A stretch of 64,000 nt of DNA from Sporisorium sorghi (Eukaryota; Basidiomycota; Ustilaginomycetes; Ustilaginales; Ustilaginaceae), in the NCBI GenBank assembly GCA_023212695.1, contig JALCCG010000036.1, forward strand, positions 1 through 64,000, read 5' to 3'. The position numbers and the translations under genes are program-made. Below the pieces are notes generated by a model. That model saw nothing but the letters and a program-made list of their open reading frames with translations, was not told the origin of the DNA and did no database searches. How positions within the stretch are numbered: the first letter of the stretch is position 1; every line of letters begins with the position of its first letter. This document shows positions 26,049 through 33,709 of this stretch, piece after piece.

Positions 26049-27824
26049 ATGAAAAGGACGCATCAATGCGGTCACCTGACAACCGCGCACATTGGAGAAA
26101 ATGTAACACTGAACGGCTGGGTACAAACCCGCCGTGACTTGGGTGGAGTGCTGTTCATCGATCTTCGTGATCGCAGCGGCATTATGCAGATTGTATTCAA
26201 TCCGGATTTCTCAGGCGAAGCTTTGGCAGTTGCCGACAAAGTTCGCAGCGAGTTTGTACTGGCTGTATCCGGTAAAGTCGTAAAGCGTGATCCTGAAACG
26301 TTCAACCCGAATCTGCCAACAGGCGAGATTGAAGTTCAAGTGACTAACATCGAAGTGCTGAACGCAGCAAAAACACCTCCGTTCTTCATCGAGGACGGTG
26401 TGGAGGTAGATGAGCAGCTTCGCCTGAAATACCGTTATCTGGACCTGCGTCGTCCGGAGATGCAGAAAACGCTGATGCTGCGCTCGAAAGCGTCAAAAAT
26501 TTTCCGTGACTTCCTTGACGGGGAAGGCTTCGTGGATGTGGAAACACCTATTCTGACAAAGAGCACGCCGGAAGGCGCACGTGACTATCTTGTGCCAAGC
26601 CGCGTACATTCAGGCGAATTCTTTGCGCTTCCGCAATCCCCGCAAATTTACAAGCAGCTCCTCATGGTGAGCGGAATTGAGCGCTATTACCAAATTGCGC
26701 GCTGCTTCCGTGACGAAGACTTGCGGGCTGACCGTCAGCCGGAGTTCACCCAGGTCGACATTGAGACGTCCTTCCTGGAACGTGATGATCTGCTGACCAT
26801 GATGGAGCAGCTGATGGTGAAGCTGTTCAAAGAAACCGTAGGTGTCGAGCTTGCAACGCCGTTCCAGCGTATCAGTCATGCTGAAGCCATGAGCAAATAC
26901 GGCTCGGATAAGCCGGATCTTCGCTTCGGTCTGGAATTGATCGAAATGAACGATATCGTAGCAAACAGCGGTGTAAAAGTATTCTCTTCCGTCATCGAAA
27001 AGGGCGGCGAAGTGAAGTGTTTGAACGCTAAGGGCTGCGGTACTTGGACCCGTAAAGAGATTGACGATCTGGGACCGTATGCCGCCCGTTACGGAGCGAA
27101 GGGTCTTGCATGGATTCAAGTGAAGGAAGGCGAATTCAAAGGGCCTATCGTGAAGTTCTTCAGCGAAGAGGAGATTGAAGCCGTAAGAGAACGTACGGGA
27201 GCCGAAGATGGTGACTTGCTGCTGTTCTCCGCTGACAACAAAAAAGTGGTTGCGGATGTTCTCGGTGCACTCCGTCTGAAAATCGGACGTCAGCTTGGTT
27301 TGATTGACGATAACGAATACAAATTTGCTTGGGTGCTGGACTTCCCGCTGCTCAGCTATGACGAAGACGCGAAGCGTTATGTAGCCGAGCATCATCCGTT
27401 CACCCGTCCAAAACACGAAGATCTGGAGCTGCTGGACACGGACCCACTTGCCGTACGCGCGGAAGCCTATGATATCGTGTTGAACGGGTATGAAGTCGGT
27501 GGCGGTTCTATGCGGATCTATCAGCGAGAGATTCAGGAAAAAATGTTCGCCGCACTCGGACTGTCGCCGGAAGAGGCTCATGAGAAGTTCGGCTTCCTGC
27601 TGGACGCGTTTGAATACGGTACGCCTCCGCATGGCGGAATCGCCTTCGGTTTTGACCGTTTGGTCATGCTCCTTGCAGGGCGCACCAACCTGCGTGAAAC
27701 GATTGCATTCCCGAAAACGGCCAGCGCAACGGATCTGTTGATGGATGCTCCTTCCCAAGTGGACGGTGGACAGCTGGAGCAGCTGCATATCAAACTTGCC
27801 AAGAAGCCGGGCGACGAGAAATAA
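26049..27824 (+). CDS. aspS: Aspartyl-tRNA synthetase
   Basis: A 591-residue bacterial-type AspRS. An N-terminal OB anticodon domain (about 1-105, with [19 protein letters not shown]) is followed by the class II core: [30 protein letters not shown] (motif 2) and [11 protein letters not shown] (motif 3), with the bacterial GAD insertion (about 290-420). It is the second gene under the hisS T-box. Whether it charges only tRNA-Asp or also tRNA-Asn cannot be decided from motifs alone. Confidence 0.97.
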   Translation: MKRTHQCGHLTTAHIGENVTLNGWVQTRRDLGGVLFIDLRDRSGIMQIVFNPDFSGEALAVADKVRSEFVLAVSGKVVKRDPETFNPNLPTGEIEVQVTNIEVLNAAKTPPFFIEDGVEVDEQLRLKYRYLDLRRPEMQKTLMLRSKASKIFRDFLDGEGFVDVETPILTKSTPEGARDYLVPSRVHSGEFFALPQSPQIYKQLLMVSGIERYYQIARCFRDEDLRADRQPEFTQVDIETSFLERDDLLTMMEQLMVKLFKETVGVELATPFQRISHAEAMSKYGSDKPDLRFGLELIEMNDIVANSGVKVFSSVIEKGGEVKCLNAKGCGTWTRKEIDDLGPYAARYGAKGLAWIQVKEGEFKGPIVKFFSEEEIEAVRERTGAEDGDLLLFSADNKKVVADVLGALRLKIGRQLGLIDDNEYKFAWVLDFPLLSYDEDAKRYVAEHHPFTRPKHEDLELLDTDPLAVRAEAYDIVLNGYEVGGGSMRIYQREIQEKMFAALGLSPEEAHEKFGFLLDAFEYGTPPHGGIAFGFDRLVMLLAGRTNLRETIAFPKTASATDLLMDAPSQVDGGQLEQLHIKLAKKPGDEK

Positions 27825-27859
27825 GCCAGGTGTTCTCGATAAAGGAGGTTGCTTGAATT

Positions 27860-28615
27860 ATGCTGCATCAGTTTTCCCGAACGGAATTAGCCATCGGCCC
27901 TGAGGGCCTTGAAGTGATGAAGAACAGTACGGTGGCTGTGCTCGGTATTGGCGGCGTGGGTTCCATCGCGGTGGAAGCCCTTGCCCGTACCGGGGTTGGC
28001 CGCATCATTCTGATCGATAAAGATGTGGTGGACATCACCAATATCAATCGTCAGATCCATGCGTTAACCACAACGGTGGGTCAGAAGAAAGCCGATCTGA
28101 TGGTGGATCGGGTTAAACTGATCAATCCGGAGTGTGAAGCGATTGCGCTGAACATGTTCTACACCGAAGAGACGTATGAAGAGCTGTTCAAGTATGAGCT
28201 GGATTATGTGATCGATGCTTCGGACACGATTATTTATAAAGTGCATCTGATTAAGGAGTGCCTGCGGCGCGGCATTCCGATCATCTCCAGTATGGGTGCA
28301 GCCAACAAAATGGACCCAACGAAGTTCCAGGTAGCTGATATATCCAAAACTTCCATGGACCCGATTGCCCGAATTGTGCGCACGAAGCTGCGTAAAGACG
28401 GCATCAAAAAAGGGGTCAAGGTGGTATTCTCTCTAGAGGAGCCCATGAAACCCCGTAAGGACGTTACGGAGAAGATTGTGCCCGAGAATGCACCCGAGAT
28501 TCGGAAGGCGAAACAGCCGCCGGCAAGCAATGCGTTTGTTCCTCCTGTAGCCGGTCTGATCATGGTTAGCGTAACCGTGAAAGAGCTGCTCGAAAAAGGC
28601 GGTGTATCCTTGTAA
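27860..28615 (+). CDS. tcdA: tRNA threonylcarbamoyladenosine dehydratase TcdA
   Basis: A 251-residue E1/ThiF-family enzyme (YrvM in B. subtilis) that uses ATP to cyclise t6A37 into ct6A in ANN-decoding tRNAs. The nucleotide fold shows VLGIGGVGSIAVEALARTG (about 28-46), DKDVVDITNINRQ with the family Arg, and DASDT. Lacks the catalytic zinc CxxC pairs of ubiquitin-type E1s. It follows hisS-aspS as in B. subtilis; AAAGGAGG lies 11 bases before the ATG. Confidence 0.92.
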   Translation: MLHQFSRTELAIGPEGLEVMKNSTVAVLGIGGVGSIAVEALARTGVGRIILIDKDVVDITNINRQIHALTTTVGQKKADLMVDRVKLINPECEAIALNMFYTEETYEELFKYELDYVIDASDTIIYKVHLIKECLRRGIPIISSMGAANKMDPTKFQVADISKTSMDPIARIVRTKLRKDGIKKGVKVVFSLEEPMKPRKDVTEKIVPENAPEIRKAKQPPASNAFVPPVAGLIMVSVTVKELLEKGGVSL

Positions 28616-28658
28616 ACGAGGCTTTTAGCAACAGCCGCAAAAATTTAAAAATATATAA

Positions 28659-28695
28659 AGACGCAGTATCCGAACAGGGGATGCTGCGTCTTTTG
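28659..28695 (+). terminator. Terminator of the hisS-aspS-tcdA operon
   Basis: GACGCAGTATCC (28660-28671) pairs with GGATGCTGCGTC (28679-28690), followed by TTTT. Confidence 0.85.
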
Positions 28696-28870
28696 CTGCG
28701 ATTGAAGGAATGCTTATGTAGCTGAACAAGCACTGCGTAATTCATGCGGCAGAGCTGTGCTAGTATATCCAGGCAAGTTGTGCTACAATGAAACTCCTTT
28801 TGTGTCGCGGTCATTTATAAAGCCAGAATTCCGATGCGAAAATAATATGTTTCTTAGGAGGTAACTGAAA

Positions 28871-31048
28871 GTGTCAGAATCTTTTCAAAGTGCCTATCAA
28901 GAAGAAGAGTCAAGGCTAAACGAGGTTATTGTCGAGATTGACCGTCAACTTGAGCGTTTGCGCGGCATTCCCGTATACACGGGTCATGATTTTACGGAGC
29001 AGGTGCTCGAAGCAGGACGGGAAGAGAAACGGCAAGCCCTCGCCAAAAGTTTGCCGGAGCCTTACTTCGGAAGGCTGGATTTTCAAGAAAACGGAAACGG
29101 AGCGAAGAAACCGCTCTACATTGGGAAGATAGGCTTCGATAAAGCAGATGCCGGGGATCATCCGATGGTGATTGACTGGCGCGCTCCTGTCGCGAGTCTT
29201 TTTTATTCGTTTACGGGCGGTGCCGATCCAGCATCATTCGAAGCACCCGAAGGAATCATCGAAGGTCTTGTGTATCTGAAACGCAACGTTGTAATCCGTA
29301 AGCAGATCCTGGAGCGGGTCTCCGACACGTACAATCGGGATAGCGGCGGACCCGCTGTATCCGATGAGTTCCTGGTCTACCGTCTCGGGGAAAACAAGGA
29401 CAACCGGCTTCGGGATATCGTATCTACGATACAGGCCGAGCAGGACAAAATCATCCGGGCAGCGAAAAACACCGCCCTCATTATCCAAGGGGTTGCGGGA
29501 AGCGGCAAGACAACGGTAGCGCTGCACCGATTGGCTTATTTGCTCTATCAGTACAAGGAGCAGGTTACTGCGGAGAAAATGATTATTTTTGCGCCGAACC
29601 TGATGTTCCTGGATTACATATCCGATGTGCTGCCTGAGCTTGGGGTTGGCGACATTCAGCAGCGTACATTCGGCGACTGGGCTTCGGAGTTACTGGATAT
29701 TCAGCTCTCCTCGGAAGATCATGCGCAGACGCTGAATCAATGGTTTGAGACAGAACCAGGGCAGGGAACGCCGGACATTGATGACAATGTCAGCGGCCGC
29801 TACAAAGGTTCACTAAGGCTAATGGAGCTTATCCGACGCTGTGTGGAATCGTTAGAAACCGAGGCGCTCCCTGTTGACGATTTCTCCCCATGGGATGGAG
29901 CCGTTCTAAAACAGGAGACGATATCCGAATGGTTCTACCAGGAATATAAGCCTTATCCGTTAGCGAAGCGCAAGGAACGGCTGCTGGCAAGATTACACCG
30001 CTGGGTAGAAATGGAGCTGAAGAAGTCCCCTTCGGCAGCCGTGATGAAAGAACGGAAGAAAAGGGCGGCTCAACGCGAAAAGGCTTATGGCAATCGATGG
30101 CCGAAGTTCGAGCCGGTTTCATTATATAAACAATTGTTCGGTGCGGCTAAAGCGGCCGGTACGTGGTTTGAAGAGCTGTCGGCCCTTATCCCGTCTGGCG
30201 TGCTTGCTGCAACGCGCAAAGATTTGAAGAAAAACGTGATCCGGGAAGAGGATCTCCCGGCACTGCTGTATTTCCACTGCCTGCTGAATGATATTTCCGG
30301 GGATCAGCGGTTTGACCATATCGTGATTGATGAAGCGCAGGATTTCTCTCCATTTCAGGTAGCCGTGCTGGACCTGTTCGTGAGAGGACATTCTTTCACG
30401 ATATTAGGTGATTTATCGCAAGGTATCCATGCGTATCGTGGCGTTCATGCTTGGGAAGAGATGAGCTCCCTCTTCAAGGAAGAGGAGACGGCTTACTTTG
30501 CTCTGACGCGCAGCTATCGTTCCACGATGGAGATTATTGAATTTGCTAACGACATTCTGGAGAAGGGGGTCAGCAGTGACCTGCTGGCTGTACCCGTATT
30601 CCGAAGCGGCGATGCCGTCCGTCTTATACCATATGATTCAAAGGACTCCAGAACAGGTGACTTAGCACGGGCATTGGATACGCTCATCTCCAAAGAATAC
30701 CGGACCGTTGCGATACTTACCCGCACCTTACGGGAAGCGAAAGATTTACATGAGCAATTAAGTCCCGATTGGCCCGACCTGAACCTGATAGATGGCAACA
30801 AAGGAACCTATCAGGGCGGCTATTCCATTCTCCCTGTGTATTTGTCCAAAGGGCTGGAGTTTGATGCCGTTGTCGTGGCGGATGCGGATGCGGCACATTA
30901 TGCGGAGAAAGCTTGGGATGCCAAGCTAATGTATGTGGGCTGCACCCGGGCATTGCATGAGCTGTGGCTGCTGCATGGAGAGCCGCTGCCTTCCTATGTC
31001 ATGACGGAAACGTCAGAGATTACTGTCAATGGTTGGCCTGTGGAGTAA
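28871..31048 (+). CDS. helD: RNA polymerase recycling helicase HelD (UvrD-like SF1)
   Basis: A 725-residue superfamily 1 ATPase. HelD proteins bind stalled or resting RNA polymerase, enter its channels and release nucleic acid. The N terminus (about 1-60) is an antiparallel coiled coil, followed by the HelD signature DWRAPVASLFYSFTGG. Walker A is GVAGSGKTTVALHR (near 210), motif II is VIDEAQDFSP (near 490), and later motifs include LTRSYRSTMEI and YVGCTRALHEL. It is slightly shorter than B. subtilis HelD (774). The GTG start follows AGGAGG. It is monocistronic. Confidence 0.88.
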   Translation: MSESFQSAYQEEESRLNEVIVEIDRQLERLRGIPVYTGHDFTEQVLEAGREEKRQALAKSLPEPYFGRLDFQENGNGAKKPLYIGKIGFDKADAGDHPMVIDWRAPVASLFYSFTGGADPASFEAPEGIIEGLVYLKRNVVIRKQILERVSDTYNRDSGGPAVSDEFLVYRLGENKDNRLRDIVSTIQAEQDKIIRAAKNTALIIQGVAGSGKTTVALHRLAYLLYQYKEQVTAEKMIIFAPNLMFLDYISDVLPELGVGDIQQRTFGDWASELLDIQLSSEDHAQTLNQWFETEPGQGTPDIDDNVSGRYKGSLRLMELIRRCVESLETEALPVDDFSPWDGAVLKQETISEWFYQEYKPYPLAKRKERLLARLHRWVEMELKKSPSAAVMKERKKRAAQREKAYGNRWPKFEPVSLYKQLFGAAKAAGTWFEELSALIPSGVLAATRKDLKKNVIREEDLPALLYFHCLLNDISGDQRFDHIVIDEAQDFSPFQVAVLDLFVRGHSFTILGDLSQGIHAYRGVHAWEEMSSLFKEEETAYFALTRSYRSTMEIIEFANDILEKGVSSDLLAVPVFRSGDAVRLIPYDSKDSRTGDLARALDTLISKEYRTVAILTRTLREAKDLHEQLSPDWPDLNLIDGNKGTYQGGYSILPVYLSKGLEFDAVVVADADAAHYAEKAWDAKLMYVGCTRALHELWLLHGEPLPSYVMTETSEITVNGWPVE

Positions 31049-31090
31049 TGATGTAACATCACGGATGTTAGGGTGATCGAAATTAACAGA

Positions 31091-31152
31091 AAAAAAGCCT
31101 CTTTGGGGTGATACATGCATGCTTCATGTGCTCATCCCGACGAGGCTTTTTG
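31091..31152. terminator. Bidirectional terminator between helD and a small minus-strand gene
   Basis: AAAAGCCTC pairs with GAGGCTTTT and an inner GGGGTGA/TCATCCC arm; A-runs and T-runs flank both sides, so it ends helD (+) and the 43-residue gene (-). Confidence 0.85.
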
Positions 31153-31158
31153 CTGCGC

Positions 31159-31290
31159 TTATCCAAGCATTTGGTAGGAGGAACCCAACTGATCGATAAA
31201 TCGAATCAAAGTCCAAACGATGAGAATAGAGAAAGCGGCAAGCAGCAGGATGATCAGAGTTATTTTCTTTCGTACAGGTTTACGGTTCAT
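31159..31290 (-). CDS. Small single-pass membrane protein (43 residues), unknown
   Basis: A short gene with convincing signals: minus-strand GGAGG, 7 bases, ATG at 31290, a stop at 31159-31161, then a bidirectional terminator. The product has a basic N terminus (MNRKPVRKK), one strong hydrophobic helix (about 10-32, TLIILLLAAFSILIVW) and a short polar tail (DQLGSSYQMLG). The layout suggests N-in topology. No family was recognised. The start and the ribosome site are well placed and no overlapping gene explains them. The region upstream contains a TTTGAC-TTTTT-GTCAAA dyad (31362-31378). Confidence 0.62.
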   Translation of the reverse strand: MNRKPVRKKITLIILLLAAFSILIVWTLIRFIDQLGSSYQMLG

Positions 31291-31532
31291 TTCATATCCT
31301 CCGGTCGTGGTTGATTCTAATCATACGTTGCTTAATCTTAAACGCTTTTGAAAGATAAAAGTTTGACTTTTTGTCAAAGCAAGCAGATATTCATCGGTGT
31401 TACCAGATCAACAAATTATGAAGTCATTGCCTTCCACAGGCACAGTTAAATCGAATATGATATGATAGAGCGTGACGGATTTTATTAAAACCGGCTTAGG
31501 ATTGCATTGATATCAGACAAGGAAGTGTAGCA
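31291..31532. other. Divergent intergenic region upstream of rarA
   Basis: About 240 bases. It holds the dyad TTTGAC/GTCAAA (31362-31367 with 31373-31378), which may be an operator for the small minus-strand gene, and TATGAT sequences near 31460 that may be the rarA -10. No clear -35 was found. Confidence 0.4.
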
Positions 31533-32840
31533 ATGGATTTATTCAGTATCGGGCGTGAAGGGGACCGGGATTCCCGGCTGCTGGCCGATCGCATGCGCCC
31601 TTCGTCGCTTGATGAATATATAGGACAAGAACATATTATTGGACCGGGCAAGCTGCTTAGGCGGGCCATTGAGGCGGATCAGGTTTCCTCCATATTGCTG
31701 TATGGCCCGCCGGGTTGCGGCAAAACAACCCTCGCCCATATCATATCCCAGCAAACCAAGGGACATTTCGTTCGCCTTAATGCGGTGGAGGCGTCCGTTA
31801 AGGACGTTAGGGAAGTCATTGAGCAGGCTCAGAGCAACCGCAGTCTGTATGGGACCAAAACGATACTGTTCCTGGATGAGGTTCATCGCTTTAACAGTTC
31901 CAGGCAGGATGCGCTGCTGCCCGCCGTTGAGAACGGCACGATTATATTTATCGGTGCTACGACCGAGAACCCCTACCACTATGTGAATGGGGCCTTGATG
32001 AGCCGATCGACCTTATTCCAGCTTCAGCCGCTGACCAAGGAGCATTCCATGATTGCAATGCAGCGTGCTCTGGCAGATCAAGACAAAGGCCTCGGATTTA
32101 TGGATCTCAGAGCGGAAGAGGAAGCGCTGGATCACATTGCAACCATGGCGAACGGCGATATCCGGCGCGCGCTGAATGCGCTGGAGCTGGCAGCCATGAC
32201 TACGCCTCCGGATGCCAGCGGTACGATCCATATTACGCTGGATGTTGCGGAGGAATCGATTCGCAGGCCCATCGTGCGTGCCGATGAGTCCACACAGTAT
32301 GATGTGCTGTCAGCCTTTCATAAGAGCATTCGGGGGTCCAGTGATGCGGCACTGTTCTGGTTTTTGTACGCGGTTGAAAAGCTCGGGATGGATCCGATGG
32401 TTTTCATTCGGCGTTTGATTGCCGCCAGCAGTGAGGATATCGGCTTAGCCAACCCGCAAGCGATGGTGCAGGCGGTAAGTGCGCTGGATGCGTACCGGAA
32501 TAACGGTTGGCCGGAAGCGAAACTGAATATCGCCCAGGCGATTCTGTTTGCAGTGGAGAGCCCGAAATCGGACAGCGTTGTATCCGCCATCTCCCGTGCC
32601 ATGTCGGCCATGGATGAGGTGAAATCAGCAGAGGTTCCGCTTCATCTGCGTGATACACATTATCAGGGAGCCGTGAAATTGGGACATATCGGCTACAAAT
32701 ACCCGCATGATTATCCAGGCCATTACGTGAAGCAGGATTATTTACCGAAGGAGCTCTCCCGCAGGGTGTTTTATCAGGCAACCGAGCAGGGGAACGAATC
32801 GAAGATCGCCCACAATCAGAGACTACGACGCGAAGAATAG
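31533..32840 (+). CDS. rarA: Replication-associated recombination protein RarA/MgsA
   Basis: A 435-residue AAA+ ATPase of the RarA/Mgs1/WRNIP1 family that acts at stalled forks. The Walker A motif is YGPPGCGKTTLAH (near 58-70), Walker B is LFLDEVHRF (near 110), and sensor 1 is IGATTENP. The C-terminal tetramerisation domain has SSEDIGLANPQA and LRDTHYQGA. The neighbouring tcdA and cymR keep the B. subtilis order (yrvM, yrvN, cymR). Ribosome site GGAAGTGTAGC is weak. Confidence 0.93.
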   Translation: MDLFSIGREGDRDSRLLADRMRPSSLDEYIGQEHIIGPGKLLRRAIEADQVSSILLYGPPGCGKTTLAHIISQQTKGHFVRLNAVEASVKDVREVIEQAQSNRSLYGTKTILFLDEVHRFNSSRQDALLPAVENGTIIFIGATTENPYHYVNGALMSRSTLFQLQPLTKEHSMIAMQRALADQDKGLGFMDLRAEEEALDHIATMANGDIRRALNALELAAMTTPPDASGTIHITLDVAEESIRRPIVRADESTQYDVLSAFHKSIRGSSDAALFWFLYAVEKLGMDPMVFIRRLIAASSEDIGLANPQAMVQAVSALDAYRNNGWPEAKLNIAQAILFAVESPKSDSVVSAISRAMSAMDEVKSAEVPLHLRDTHYQGAVKLGHIGYKYPHDYPGHYVKQDYLPKELSRRVFYQATEQGNESKIAHNQRLRREE

Positions 32841-32894
32841 CGGAACGGCTGAGCAACAGCCCTGCGACCGCTAGTTAATTGGAGGATAAAAGTG

Positions 32895-33431
32895 ATGAGA
32901 ACAGGGAAACAACGGTTTGTCATCCTGCTGCTGTCTGTTGGCATTTTGCTCAGCGGCTGTTCGGGAAAAAGCGTCCAGGAGCAGGTCACAAATGGGCAGG
33001 CTGCGGAAGCGGCGCATGAGCATGGGCACCAGACTCAGCTGACGAACGGGGATATTCAGGAGGCGACGGCTTCCATTGACGAGCTGCCTGATTTTTTGAA
33101 GAATCAGACCAGTGAACTTCAAACGATTTATGCGCTGTCTGCACAAGTGAGTGATGTGCTGAAATATATTCCTTGCTATTGCGGGTGCGGGGAAAGTGCC
33201 GGTCATGAGAGTAACTTGAACTGTTTTATCGATGAGATTCAAGAGGATGGGACCGTGGTATGGGATGATCATGGTACCCGCTGCGGAGTGTGCCTGGACA
33301 TCGCCGTAGAATCTGCAAAAATGAGCAGCGAGGGCATGAGTTTGACGGATATCCGGACTGCCATCGACGAGAAATACAGCACCGGTTATGCCAAACCGAC
33401 GCCAACTCCAATGCCGCCAGCTGCAAGCTGA
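32895..33431 (+). CDS. Lipoprotein with PCYCGC motif
   Basis: A 178-residue predicted lipoprotein. Lipobox LLSGC puts the lipidated Cys at 22. A His-rich patch (HEHGH, about 41-45) is followed by the domain that names the family: YIPCYCGCGES (about 91-101), then a distal Cys in NLNCFIDE and a CGVC pair near the middle. The six or more conserved cysteines suggest a metal- or redox-binding surface protein; the ligand is not known. ATG 32895 is 9 bases from GGAGG; a GTG lies 3 bases upstream. The C terminus is a Pro/Thr tail. Confidence 0.85.
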   Translation: MRTGKQRFVILLLSVGILLSGCSGKSVQEQVTNGQAAEAAHEHGHQTQLTNGDIQEATASIDELPDFLKNQTSELQTIYALSAQVSDVLKYIPCYCGCGESAGHESNLNCFIDEIQEDGTVVWDDHGTRCGVCLDIAVESAKMSSEGMSLTDIRTAIDEKYSTGYAKPTPTPMPPAAS

Positions 33432-33463
33432 TCGGTTACTGGAATGAAGGAATGAAAATTCAG

Positions 33464-33508
33464 AAGATGCCGCTTGCGATTCATGAATCGTAGGCGGCAT
33501 CTTTTTCG
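33464..33508 (+). terminator. Terminator after the PCYCGC gene
   Basis: The outer stem AAGATGCCGC/GCGGCATCTT (33464-33473 with 33494-33503) encloses GATTCATGAATC and is followed by TTT. Confidence 0.88.
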
Positions 33509-33600
33509 TTCGCCGGATTTACTTGGGCAAGCTGGCTGCCCAGGATTTGGGCGGTCTTCTTTCTCATTTGTCATTTTCCCTGCATGACTCTCTCCTGAAC

Positions 33601-33616
33601 CGTGATCTATATCACA
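33601..33616 (+). promoter_or_regulatory. FNR/CRP-type operator upstream of nrdD
   Basis: CGTGA-TCTATA-TCACA matches the TGTGA-N6-TCACA site of Bacillus FNR in nine of ten half-site positions. Its centre is about 32 bases upstream of TAAATT (33638-33643). If that is the -10, the start is near 33650 and the site sits at -41.5, the standard place for a class II activator. Confidence 0.62.
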
Positions 33617-33621
33617 GCGCC

Positions 33622-33668
33622 AAACTATATATAGATGTAAATTTGTTTAACAAAACTATATATAGTGT
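33622..33668 (+). promoter_or_regulatory. Tandem NrdR boxes upstream of nrdD
   Basis: Two 16-base palindromic sites, AAACTATATATAGATG (33622-33637) and AAACTATATATAGTGT (33653-33668), match the NrdR consensus ACACTATATATAGTGT. Their spacing is 31 bases centre to centre, about three helical turns, which is the arrangement NrdR tetramers need. Confidence 0.88.
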
Positions 33669-33709
33669 GATAGTGATCTTGATCTATCTATAAGGAGTTG
33701 ACCGAATTC

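Noticed and set aside
26610..27788. A long open frame on the minus strand inside aspS.
   Set aside because: It is antisense to a well-conserved synthetase gene, has no ribosome site, and reads as the mirror of GC-biased codons.
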